Shown here one piece after another: positions 47,236 through 59,300 of a DNA stretch of 64,000 nucleotides. Within the stretch, counting starts at the first letter, position 1. Every line of letters starts with the position of its first letter. The translations under genes and the position numbers were made by a program. The DNA is from Diphasiastrum complanatum (taxonomy: Eukaryota > Streptophyta > Lycopodiopsida > Lycopodiales > Lycopodiaceae): NCBI GenBank assembly GCA_029204225.1, contig CM055102.1, positions 23,409,390 to 23,473,389 on the forward strand. Direction: 5' to 3'. Below the pieces are notes generated by a model. The model saw only the letters and a program-made list of their open reading frames with translations. It made no database searches and was not told the origin of the DNA.

Positions 47236-48330
47236 TCATAGTAGTTTATTTTGCGAGATGTCAATGTCTTCCATCATCCTTCTTAACCAAATTGCCTCTT
47301 GCATAGCTGAACATAGGATTTTGTACTCTACTTCTGTGGTGAAAAGAGCAATTGTATCTTTCTTCTTATTAGACCAAGAAAATACACCACTGTTGTCTAC
47401 ATGGCCCACCCAATCCAAATCTATGAAGCCCTACAAAACTGGTAAAGCAATCCATGGGTTAGTGTCCCCTTTATGTAACAAAAAATTCTTCATTGCTTTT
47501 CAATGAATCTCTCTAGGCATAGCAATGAATTGACTCACAACACTTACAACATAGCTTATATCAAGATGAGTGGTTGTGAGATAAATCAGTGAACCAACTA
47601 ATTGATGAAACAAAGTAGCATCAACTAGCGCACTCTCATCCTGGTTAGAAAGTTTCTTACCAATCTCCACAGGTGTAGACATTGGCTTACTATCACACAT
47701 CTTGAAGCACTTTAGAATTTTATTCACGTACTTCATTTGCATAAGTGCAATGCTATCACATCTTTGCCATATCTCAACTCCCAAATAGTTGTGCATCAAA
47801 CCAAGATCAGTCATATCAAAGCTGGAGGATAGATCCCTCTTAATTGCACTAGTCAATTCATCATCATTACTTGTGATTATGAGATCATCTACATACAACA
47901 CAATCAGTGTGATGCTAGAGTCACAAGCAAAGTAGTAAAGGTTGAAATCTAAAGAAGTGCATATCAAATCTCTAGATAGGAGATACTCATCGAAGTGACT
48001 GTAAACACATGGTGCTTGCTTCAATCCATACACAAGGCCTTCTTTAATTTGCATACCTTATCTTCCATGCCATGTATCACAAAACCACTAGGTTGCTTCA
48101 TGTACACTTCTTCTTCAAGGTTACCACTTAGAAAAGTGGACTTTATGTCTGTTTGATGTAGATTCCATTCGAATAACACCGCTAAGGCAATTACCATGCG
48201 AAGTGTGTTCCACTTAACCACATGAGCAAAGGTCTCTTCATAATCAATGCCCTTTGTCTGCACATAGCCCTTCACTACAAGCCTTCAGCTTATGTTTTGC
48301 AATGGTTCCATCGGCGTTGTAATTCGTCTT
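47236..48330 (-). pseudogene. Copia H reverse transcriptase and RNase H
   Basis: Frame 48275-48021 has KGIDYEETFAHVVKWNTLRM and QTDIKSTFLSGNLEEEVYMK. A one-base shift near 48040 leads to frame 48054-47500: YGLKQAPCVYSHFDEYLL, VLYVDDLIITSNDDE with the YVDD box, MHNYLGVEIW and VGSLIYLTTTHLDISYVV. After a stop, RNase H gives GFIDLDWVGHVDNSGVFSWS and TTEVEYKILCSAMQEAIW. It is broken by at least three stops or shifts. Confidence 0.9.
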
Positions 48331-48802
48331 ATATACCCATTTGTTGCCAATGGGTCTCTTACCCTTTGGAAGATCCACTATCTCCCAAGTGTCATGGTAC
48401 TATGATGGAATCAATCTCCACATGCATTACTTTTTGGCCTTGATCTCTTGATCCTTGGCCTCTTCTAAGCAAGAGGGTTCAATAGACAAAATGATGGTGC
48501 TCATCGCGAGATTTACCTGAAACTGGTTAAGTTTCGTCTTCTCTCTCGTGGAAGCTCTCCCTCTTTGCTAGACTCAAAAAATTTGTGTTCCTTGTCACTC
48601 ATGAGCGTCATATACCACTTAGGTGATTTTCATTGAGGTGATCCACTACAAGGTGAATAGGAATCCCAAGGTGCATCATTTTTCTTCCTTTTGTCACCTG
48701 CAACTTTGGTCTTTTCTGATCCAATAAATTTGTTTCTCACTCTCCGTTCATCTGCACAATGGTAGGAGTACCACATCCTTCATTCTCATCTTGGTGATCT
48801 TC

Positions 48803-49006
48803 CTATGGTGGTGGAGTTGCTTCCTCCCCCTTGAGAAGCTTGGATAGTTCATCACTACCCCTTTCTTCATCTCCAAACCTATGGATCTCATCGAACAATA
48901 CATAGTGACTTATGTGCATGCATCGCCCAAGTGGATCATAGCATCTATACCTCTTAGTTTGCTCATCATACCATGTAAAGATGCACTTCAAAGCCTTCAC
49001 CTGCAT
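48803..49006 (-). pseudogene. Copia H integrase C-terminal fragment
   Basis: CIFTWYDEQTKRYRCYDPLG then MHISHYVLFDE matches the copia post-integrase segment ('F-x-GY-x-x-x-x-KGYR-x-x-dP...i-x-iSRDV-x-FdE'). An acidic linker follows. Sequence 48330-48800 between it and RT is degraded linker. Confidence 0.8.
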
Positions 49007-49010
49007 TTTG

Positions 49011-50368
49011 GTCCTTTCACTCTTGGGTATGTGTTTTTTTCCTTTGGCTTCTTGATCATTTTACTGGGCTTTCTTTGATAGATTTGTTCTATGGCTATCT
49101 TCATGTTGTTAGGTGCAAGGTTGTTCGATGTTGTTTGCATTCTGAATTGCTTAGGATTTTGGAACTTTTTGTTTTGACTCTTGTGATCTTACATTTATAG
49201 TATTCGCTTGTTCTCTGGCTTACAATTTGTGTTGGTTCTTGTCAATCATGTACTCCTTAATTGGAATTTTCTCTTGCCATTTCTTCCAAGCGGTAAATTA
49301 TTTTCTTTTTTCATTTTGGTCTTAGTTACTCTCTGTTTACGTCAAGTTGGTATAAGATATAATAATTTGTTGACAGATTCTATAGTGCATTTGCTAGAAC
49401 TTGACTTAATGCTCTACTCTATCCTTGAATGTGAAGAAGTCTGTTGGCATAGCAACACAAAATAGCTTAAAGATGGTCTGAGGGCATTCTTGTCGCTCTG
49501 AAACTATTATGGATTTTTATTGTCCATTGATTTGTGATTAAGTAATCTAGTACTTTTGATGTTGAAAGCTTGCTTGCTTGAACTATAATATAAGAATCTT
49601 ACCGCCATTCAAGATTGGATTTATAAGCAACCAACATGTTGTACATGCTAGGATTGATTTATCTTCTCAAGTGTGTGCTAGGGATGCGTCTAGCCAGGAA
49701 CGATGTCCCATTGATGAGTAGTCTTTGTGTATATTTCGACAGCTCAGAGTTTGGAGGTAGTATTTCTAGTAGCTCGATCTCCATAGGTATGGGCTTGGCT
49801 ATATGGGATAGTTTACCTTGGATCTTGCAAGCAAATGTTGCAATAACAAAAGATGTCAAGGATCTGAAGATGGCTTTGCATTTCTGCTAACACTTACCTA
49901 CTAAAGTGAAGCATAGCAAAAAAAGAGGATTCTCGACAAGGGTTTCTATGTGCATTTACTATTTGATCTTTCTAGGATCTTTTGATGTGGTTCTAGTGGT
50001 TGTTGACAACTAACTAATTGTCTTCAAGCTTTATCTAAACATATATCACATCTACCATTTTCAAGACCATTGAAAATCTACAAAGTGAAAATCTCACTAA
50101 AAGTTACAAAATATATACATGCTCACGTTAGAAATCATTATGCTTTGTGTTACTTCTCTTAGTGTCTCATTGCAATCAATCTTTGCATACTTTGTCAACT
50201 CATCTCTCAAATTCAGGACTTACTCAAGATGATCACACATGCTAATAGATCAGTTATCAAACTTAATTCAAGATTAGACTTGAATTGGGTTGCTAGTTTT
50301 TGTGAAGCTTGAGTGCATGAACAGCTTGAGCGCTAGTATATTTCTGAATGAAGCAATTCGTGTGAGTG
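49011..50368 (+). promoter_or_regulatory. Upstream region of the Rieske oxygenase gene
   Basis: About 1.36 kb between copia H and the oxygenase start codon, presumably containing promoter and 5'UTR. No TE coding sequence is recognised. A weak open stretch at 49636-49890 has no family. No transcription start can be located. Confidence 0.4.
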
Positions 50369-53300
50369 ATGGCTTCCCTCGCTACTACTACTGTTCATCC
50401 CCGGCTTTGCAAACCCAGATCAGCAGGCAGCAGCCTGTTCCATTCTGCTACTATCACACGGCCGCTGTCTTCTATAGGCACCATAGTTGCTGCCCATGAG
50501 GCCTGGTTTGTGATTGCAAGAGCGTCAGATGCTGCTAGACCACAGCTCCGCTCCTATCAATTCTCTCTTTCAAGCAGAAACAGCAAGGAGGCATCAGGTG
50601 GCCGAGAACAACTTGTTCACAGAAGCTGTGGATCTGAACCTGTTTGCGCAAAGACTTGCAAACTAGACTTCGGGATCCAATCTGCGAAAGCGAGCGTTGG
50701 GAATAAGACTGCATGTAATTGGGCTGGTGTGCGCCTTCAGGCAGTTGCGGATACGGCTACACAGACCTTGGATGAGATAAAAGAATTCGGCAAAGCCTTC
50801 AAGGACAACGTTTTGATCCAAGATCAGGATCAGATAGTGAACAAGGTGGAGTATAATTGGGAGCAGGAATGGTATCCTTTGTACTTGGCCAATGAAGTTC
50901 CCAGGGATGCACCTTTAGGGCTTTCAGTTTTTGACAGACCGTTGGTTTTATACTACGACGGAGGTGGTACCCTCAATTGTTTTGAGGACCGATGTCCACA
51001 CAGGTAGTGACTTGGCCGCATCATTCTGTTTTTGGATGTTTCTTGAATTTATGCCCTTCAGGAAGCATAAACTATGCTAGTACTAGCATCTCAGTGAGCT
51101 AAAGAGCTTCATCAGTCACTGAATTGTAGATTTCAACCTGTAGCTTTCACCTTAATTTGAGGTCAGATAGGTGTATGGATTATATTCAACTAGCAAGTCC
51201 CAAATCAGAAGGAATTAGGCTAGCAATTAGCATCTCAGTGAGATAAAGTGCCTTCCGTGGTCACTGAATTGTAGATTTCAACCTGTAGATTTCAACCTGT
51301 AGCTTTCACCTTAATTTGAGGTCAGATAGGTGTATGGATTATATTCAACTAGCAAGTTCTAAATCAGAAGGAATTAGGCTAGCAATTAGCATCTCAGTGA
51401 GCTAAAGTGCCTTCTGTGGTCACTGTAACATGTAGCTTTGACCTTAATTTGGCTTTAGATCGGTATATGTAGTGTATCCAAGTAGTAGTTCTAAATCAGA
51501 AGGAATTAGGCTAGCAATTAGCATCTCAGTGAGCTAAAGTGCCTTCTGTGGTCACTGTTTGTATTTTTTAACGTGTAGCTTTGACCTTAATTTGGGCTTA
51601 GATCAGTATATGTAGTGTATCCAAGTAGTAGCTCTAATCAGAAGGAATCACGCTGAGGTCCACATATTGAAAAGTTTCGCTGCTAGCTTGGGCATAGACC
51701 CTTTAAATTTTCATTCGATCTTGAGCACTTCCCTGTTTTTTTAACTAGTTACAGCAAAATCTTCATCTTAAACTCAAGTTCCTCATAGTGGGAAATTGGA
51801 TTGCTACTCACCTCAGAACCATAGTATCTTTCCAGACTCACCGACTCGGGACTCATTGTTGAGTGCTTATGACTCAGGAGGACTCGGGAGTCAGGAGTCA
51901 GTTTTGAATTTTGAAAGTAACGACCCTAACTTGAACTGTAACACATGATACTAGTTAGTAGGAACTACATATGTAGTATATATTATGTCATAGATTGAGG
52001 ACTCTCATGACTCAGTCAAGGTTAAAGGTTTGAAAAGGTTTCAAAATTCAAATTCAAATGTTTGATTGATCATTGCTACAGCCTACACCAAAGGAAAAAG
52101 TTAAAACTGATGGCAGATGCTGTGGCCCGAAATACGTATTTGCCTAGAGGCTAGAATTATGAATAGATACCTGCACAGTGGCAAGTGCACACTGCACACT
52201 CACTGCATTCTTCCAAATTCCAATACCTGGGTCTTGTTCAAACTTCAGTGCTGTCACTTGTGCATTTGTTTCAGCTTTAGACTTCTGATAAAATGTAATT
52301 CAAGTAGTAGTTAGTACTTAGTACTTATACATCTAGATTCTATAACTTGACATTAATAAAAAACCTTCAAAATGAAGACCTTGAAAAAATTTATAGCAGA
52401 ATCAAAACTTCAAAAAGAAAAACTTGAAGCGATTCTCTCCCAATTTTTTTTTATTATCAAAACTAGAATTGGACCTACTGTACAAGAATCTTCATAACTT
52501 TGCCAAATCTTAGCCAAATTGGATGAAAATTGGTGCAGATTAAAGCTAAGACAGAGATCTAAAACTACAGTCATGAAAAGTGTGGCCAAAAATGGAGGAA
52601 AACAGACTGTAACAACTATAGCTAGCTAAAAGTGGAATGAAATAACTTGGTCATTTTTTATTTGGTAGTGTACTTCCAGAAAGCTAAGAGGAAGACTTAC
52701 TGATCTAAAACATTAATAGGTCTGAAATTGAATCAAAACATTCTAGAAATTGGAAAACCGAAAAACTATTAAAAGAACTCTACCAAATTCAAAGCAACCA
52801 CCAAATATAATGCTATTGAATTGTTGATTCTTTTTGCTTGTCTTGAAAATTTCTTCTCCTTTAGCAAACTCTGATGGTTCCATCCATCTATGGGTCCTCC
52901 TTTCAACGTCATACTTTTTTACGTCCTTTCTTTGCTAGCGGGTTTCAATGTTCACCCTATACTCATCAATTCCAATCATTCTAGAGTGACATTTGGGTTC
53001 AACACAGCAATAAAAATAAAACAATCTAAGTTCATTCTCATAACGTGTAGAAAACATCTGGATGCTAAATTAGTTTATTTTTCAAAATTCATTCCAATGA
53101 TTGATTTAAACAAATCTTGATTTTATCGAACCACGTTCAAGACCTACATCCATTTGTTGATTCTGAAACATCATCTCAATTTGAGTTAGCAGCATTGAGC
53201 ATGCTAATTTTCGTCTTCGATGCACATCTCAAAATATTTACAAGAGTCTCTAATCAATTGTCTTTACCAAGTATATCTTATCAACTCTTTGGTGTAGCCG

Positions 53301-56300
53301 TTTGTTTGTTTTCTGGATAACTTGCATATCCAAGTACAAATATTCAATGAGCATCTTTTTTAAAATGAGACTGAATTGATATTGTTTCCGACTCAATCAT
53401 GTTAGATTAGCTTCCATTTTCATATTGGGAACATCTGAGAGGCAAGTTTCATTGGACTCTTCAAGCTTTTCTATTTCCAATTTTGATGATGTTTCCAACT
53501 TCGGTTAATAACACTAAAACACTTAGTATAGTCATTGAATACAATAAGCTTTTTGTCAAATTTTGTTATAACTTTGTGGGTTGCTTGGTGATGAGATCAA
53601 TTGTTGGTCTCAAAAGATCACTTCATTGTGATGTGGCATCTCTTCATCCCATTTTTTAGTTCCATGCTATGTCACTTGCTAGTGTCGTGCCCTCCATCAT
53701 ACGGACTAGGTATTGTTCATGAGGACGTGGGCTACGGCCTCTAGCAAGATGAGCCTTGGGTCGGCGAATCTAGCTGCAAGGCTGTAGATAGAATGCATAG
53801 ACATAGACATAGGGATATAGAGGGATTGGTAAAGGATGGTGCAAAAGATGCCCTATAGAATGAGATGAAAATGACTTTGTTAATGGGAAAGATGCATGAT
53901 ATGCAGAAAGAGTATTTCAGCAAGCAATGTACACTCATGCTCCTCAATGAGACAAATAAAGAAGAACAAAAACATGGAGGAAGGAGGATGCTTTGGGGGG
54001 AAGATCATTCTTGGGTGGAAGAGAGGAAGCAGAAGCAAGGGCTTCATCTGCAACTAAATTTTTTGCAATATGTTGATTGGGAAGCGATGTGACTACATTG
54101 TAGTGCTACAGAGGGACGCTGGTAAATCCTTCAGAAAATGTTGTGTCAAACTGTCCTTGGTAACCTACCATACAACAAGAATTGCTGACGATCTACTTTT
54201 AAAAGTTGAAGAGTTGAACAAGATGATGTTTGGTTGCACAATCAAGACCTCAATGCTGAAATTTCAGCGTTTCTGAACTGATTTTCAAGAAAAAATGTGA
54301 AAAAGAGCTCAATTCAGGATTAAGATCCAGATTGCAAGCCAACAGGCGATGGATCAATGACAGCTTTTTGGAAATGTCACACCCTATTGGGAGAATATAT
54401 GTAACTCCTAGTAAAAGGTAGCGTCCAACTTTATTGGTCTCTTTTGAGTAGCACGCTTTATGCCAGGGGAAGTGTTGTGATACCAAGTCAAGAAAAAAGA
54501 GAGAGAGAGAGAGTGAGAATAATTATATTAGTGTATACAAGATATCCAAAGGTACGTTATACTGCTGAGTACATTTCAATTTTGCATGAAAACATGGCAG
54601 TGTAAATATCTGTTGTAACTGAAGATAAATTACCTATTATTTTACAATAAAAATCGCTACAACAAAATTGTGAGTCATGAACGTTGTGTAGTGCACAACC
54701 AACAACTAATACCGGGAAATTTAATTAAAACTTACAATTTTTTTGGAACAGGGCTGCAAAATTATCAGAAGGACAATTGATGGAGGGAAGGCTTGAGTGC
54801 TTGTACCATGGTTGGCAGTTTAATGGAGATGGGTCATGTGCCAAAATTCCTCAGGTTGACATCTGTCTCATTTGCTTGTGACTCTTGTGCTTTGAAACTA
54901 GTTCTGAGGTGGTAAGCTATAAATGATTTATCTCCGCTAGAATGTTTCTGCACTTCAAAGTTTTTGTGTTTATGAGCATTTTCGATTTTAAGATAGTTGC
55001 ATTCTTTGTTGGTGTCCATGTCACATGACACCAACGGTCACTGCTAACCGTCTTCAGTCACATGGCATATTGTGAATGTATTTGTCATGTTTCTAGAATG
55101 TGTAGGATTAGCAAAAGTTTTCTTGGCATGCTTGATGCCACGTTAAGTAGCTGTGTATACGTAGATGTGAATACGAAGAATATCATACAAGCTAGGTGTG
55201 AATACGATAGTCATCATATTGCAGCAACATGATTGATCGGTTAGAGGCTGACAATTACAGCTCGTGGAGTTGGAAAATGAAAATCTTGCTGAAAGACAAG
55301 GGCCTATGGGGTGTCGTATCAGGCGAGGAGACTCCTGAACTGGATCAAGAATGGCTTGGCGGAAAGAAAAAACAGAACACTGATGGAAATGACGCGTTGC
55401 ATGTTGTAGGAGAATGATCTACCTAAGTATCTATGGGCAGAAGCTGTGGCAACTGCATGTCACATAATCAACAGATCTCCAACGAAGGCCCTGGCAGGAA
55501 AAACCCCTCACGAGATGTGGTACGGACATAAGATTTGGCTGCACTGCATACGTACACATTCCCAAAGAAAAACGGAAGAAACTTGATCCCAAATCCAACA
55601 AATGCTTGTTTGTAGGATATCCGGAAGGGACTAAAGGATATAAGCTTTTTGATCCCGTTACAAAAAAGTTCATCAATGCCAGGGATGATGTGTTTGATGA
55701 AGATCCCACAGTGGTGGTAAAACCCACCTCCAATTCTGATGCAGATCATGGACTCAAGGGGGGCGTGGTGTTTCCTACAAAGGTCATTAGCATTTCGAGC
55801 TCCAATACATCCCAAGACAACGTATCTTCGGATGATCATACCCATGATGAGCATTGATGGTCAGGTGTCCGCAGGGGAGGAATTTTTTGATGCGGAAGAG
55901 AACGAAGAACCTGATACAGTGAGGCAACCAAAGCTCAAGATCAAGTTCAATAGGGAGAGATCAGAGACAATTGCTGAGGCGAGGCCAAACAGGGCGAAGA
56001 GAGCTCCACAAAGATTCGATGAGATGATATTCATGAGTCAAGAACCGGATGAAGAGCCAGGATCTTACCGGGAAGCTCGAGAGAGGGGAGATTGGAATGA
56101 GTGGCTCCATGCGATGACAGAGGAAATGGAGTCGATCAAGAAGAACAATGCGTGGAATCTGGTACACATACCATAAGGTAGGAGGGCCATTGGCTGCAGG
56201 TGGATTTATAAGTTAAAATATGATGCAGAGGGCAATGTGGAGAGATATAAGGCACGGATAGTAGCCAAAGGATGCTCGCAGACAGAAGGCGTGGACTTTG

Positions 56301-59300
56301 ATGAAACAGTTGCCCCAGTCGCTAGAATCGGATCTATTAGGATAATTCTTGCATGGGCAGCGGCCAATGACATGGAGATCTATCAGCTTGACGTCAAGAC
56401 TACATTCCTGAATGGGACACTAAGTGAGGACGTGTACATGAAACAACCAGAGGGATTTGAAGAAGGGTTGGGCATGGTCTACAAACTCAACAAAGCCCTA
56501 TATGGATTAAAGCAATCATCCAGGATCTGGTATGAACGGATTGAAATATACCTTCGCGAGCGAAATTTCAAGAAATGCAACTCAGATCAGAGCATATTCA
56601 TCAGAAGATCTCATTTGGAAATCACAGTCATAGCACTTTATGTGGACGATATAATTCTGATTGGCGACAACATTTTAAGGCTGGAGTCCTTTAAGGCAGA
56701 ATTGAAGACTGAGTTTGAAATCAAGGATATGGGGCGGCTGCATTATTGCCTAGGGATTCAAGTTGAAAGAAATAGAATCAGAAAGTCTATCCACCTAAGG
56801 CATGAAAGGTACATCATTAATATGCTCAAAAGATTTGGGATGGAAAATTGCAATCCTATTGGAACTCCACAAGAACAGGGAATAAGATTGAGCAAGGAGA
56901 TGTCACCACAAACAGAGTCTGACAGAGCAGGAATGAACCGTAGAAGCCTAGTGGGATCACCGATGTATGCCATAGTATGCACTAGGCCAGATATAGCCAC
57001 GACAATTGGATCACTCAGCATATATCTGGAAAACCTAGGCATCGATCATTGGCAAGCAGCCAAAAGAGTTCTGAAGTACTTAAAGGGAACCATTGAACTT
57101 GGGTTGGAATACAGATTTCCTTTTGAAAACGTTGAGGGGTTTGTCGACTCTGACTGGGCAGGTGACACAGATGATAGGAAATCTACTTGTGGGTTCGTCT
57201 TCATGATGGGCGGAGGAGCTTTAAGCTAGGCAAGCAACAAGCAAAAATTTGTGGCTCTCTCCTCAACGGAAGCGGAATTAATGGGGATATGTCATGGCGC
57301 TAGGGAGTATGTTTGGATCAAGAGTCTATGCCACGAGATAGGCATCTCAACAAAAGGAATGAAGATCTTCAACGACAACCAGGGCAGCATCTTCATATGC
57401 AGGAATGGAGGTCTGCATAAACAAAGCAAACACATTGACATCCAGCACCACTTTGTCAAAGATTTGGTACAAACCCAGAAGATGGTGCTGGAGTTTTGTC
57501 CCACCAAAGTGATGACTGCTGACATAATGGCCAAGCCTCTATCGAAGGATAGATTTGTATGCTTAAGAAATGCCATGGGAATGAAGATCATCATTAGAGA
57601 AGATGGATAGCATTGGGATGGGGATTGTTGGTGTCCATGTCACATGACACCAACGGTCACTGCTAACCGTCTTCAGTCACATGGCATATTGTGAATGTAT
57701 TTGTCATGTTTCTAGAATGTGTAGGATTAGCAAAAGTTTTCTTGGCATGCTTGATGCCACGTTAAGTAGCTGTGTATACGTAGATGTGAATACGAAGAAT
57801 ATCATACGAGCTAGGTGTGAATACGATAGTCATCATATTGCACATTATATGAAATCTTGGCATGACACTAGCATGCGGATATATGTACATGCTTCGTGAG
57901 GCTATGATCACGCTTTTTGTAATCAAGAGATCGCTTTTTGTATGTGTGTGTGATTTTGCTTTATGATTGATTAATCGAGTGCTTGTAGATTCTGTCTTTC
58001 ATGCTGTCATCTTCCTCGCTGTGTTTCATTCTAACATTCTTTGATTGCTTTAAGGTGTGACAACTGAGGGAACATATCGATGATGCAGAAAAGTTGCACA
58101 TTTTCTTAGAATTGGCTATTCTTATCATGGTGTTGGAGATAAATACTGATGCAAGTGCTGCATACCTTTTATACGCCATCCTGTATTTTTAGAATTCTTG
58201 AATTATGATGTGTCATTCCCTGTTCTGTTATCTGATTTGCAATAGCAGATGGAAGAAATTTTTTGATGTGTTGAGATGCTGCAAATTGTTTGTGGCATTT
58301 TATTTTATGTATCCTCAAGTCTATTTTCAGTTCCTCATGACTTACAAGTATTGAAGGGACAATCTTCATTGTTTAAGTTGATAGATAGCCAGCGATTGGA
58401 TGGATGTTCCAGAATGAGCTTCCAGTAAGGGACAATTTGCTACTTTTCTTGAAAACATTCAAATCCTCCAGTTATCAGCACTGCTTTATGAAGCTTTAGT
58501 GGTGCATGAAGCCATTTGACATGTCCGACTATAACTTCCACGAGCATCTGACCCAAGATCTAAAGCTGATGTCTGCAAGTTACCTCCATGAGCATTTCAA
58601 ATAGTCTAATAGAAATCATTCAAAACAATGTACTCCATCCCTGCAAGTTTGCATTATATATACTCACTTTCAAGGCTCTATATTATCATTTTAACCTTTA
58701 ACCTCTAATTCAGGGTCAAAATATCGGGGCCTGGGAGAGCTAACATCCTTGACTATAGATGCCAATGATGTTGTGAATGATCAGTGGTAGAAAATCTTTA
58801 CGGATGGTGACGTTTAAAACTTTTTGCCTTTAGTAGAGCAAGTTACCCTCAAGTACATTTCAAAGAAACAAGGAAAAATGAGGATAATGTATCTGCAAAG
58901 GTTTATAGGAATGAGTATTTGAGTGTTGCTGGTGCTAGCCTGGGGAAAGGATCCTTTAGATAGTGCTTCAGCTTTGTTTAAGTGTAGGAAATCTAAAAAT
59001 GTGTGCTGCACAAATGTACAAATAATGAAGCTAAAGACTGTGACTAGCATGTGTTCACACCATCAACCATCTGAATTTCCATTTGAAACTTTTTCTTGGA
59101 ACTAGTACACTAGGTTGCCATTTCTATATATTTTAAGTAAATCCACATAGGTTTGTTTTTTATACCAGGACGTGTGCGCTGTTTGCCTGGTTTGCAGCTA
59201 CCTGCAGGAGGAAAAATTCCTCGGGCTGCTTGTGCCCGTCCTTATGTTATACAAGAATCTCAAGGAGTTATCTGGATATGGATGGCAGATAAGAAATCTG

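Larger units (their letters stand above)
46661..49010 (-). mobile_element. Copia element H, 3' half
   Basis: The minus-strand order is an integrase C-terminal piece (49006-48803), a linker, RT, RNase H, a purine tract (AAGAGAGAG, 46999-46991) and an LTR starting TGTCCGATTA at 46990. The LTR runs left to about 46660, where copia G ends. G and H are thus back-to-back in opposite directions. Confidence 0.75.
55007..57842 (+). mobile_element. Copia element I in intron 2, deleted internally, near-identical LTRs
   Basis: LTRs 55007-55224 and 57626-57842 differ by one substitution (near 55189) and one single-base indel (near 55200). Between them lie a 5' gag stub, integrase C-terminus, RT and RNase H; most of gag, protease and the integrase core are deleted. 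Gag starts only about 5 bases after the 5' LTR and no primer-binding site is seen. A purine-rich gggatggggat precedes the 3' LTR. No clean target duplication is visible. Same orientation as the host gene. Confidence 0.93.

Noticed and set aside
51085-51655. CRISPR-like array
   Set aside because: Four long diverged units in a plant intron, without short identical repeats and unique spacers.
55229-57610. Intact autonomous copia polyprotein
   Set aside because: RT and RNase H look well kept, but gag, protease, integrase core and primer-binding site are missing and a TAG interrupts RNase H.
55000-57848. Target-site duplication around copia I
   Set aside because: Left flank attctt and right flank cattat share only a partial CATT out of register; not a convincing 5-bp duplication.
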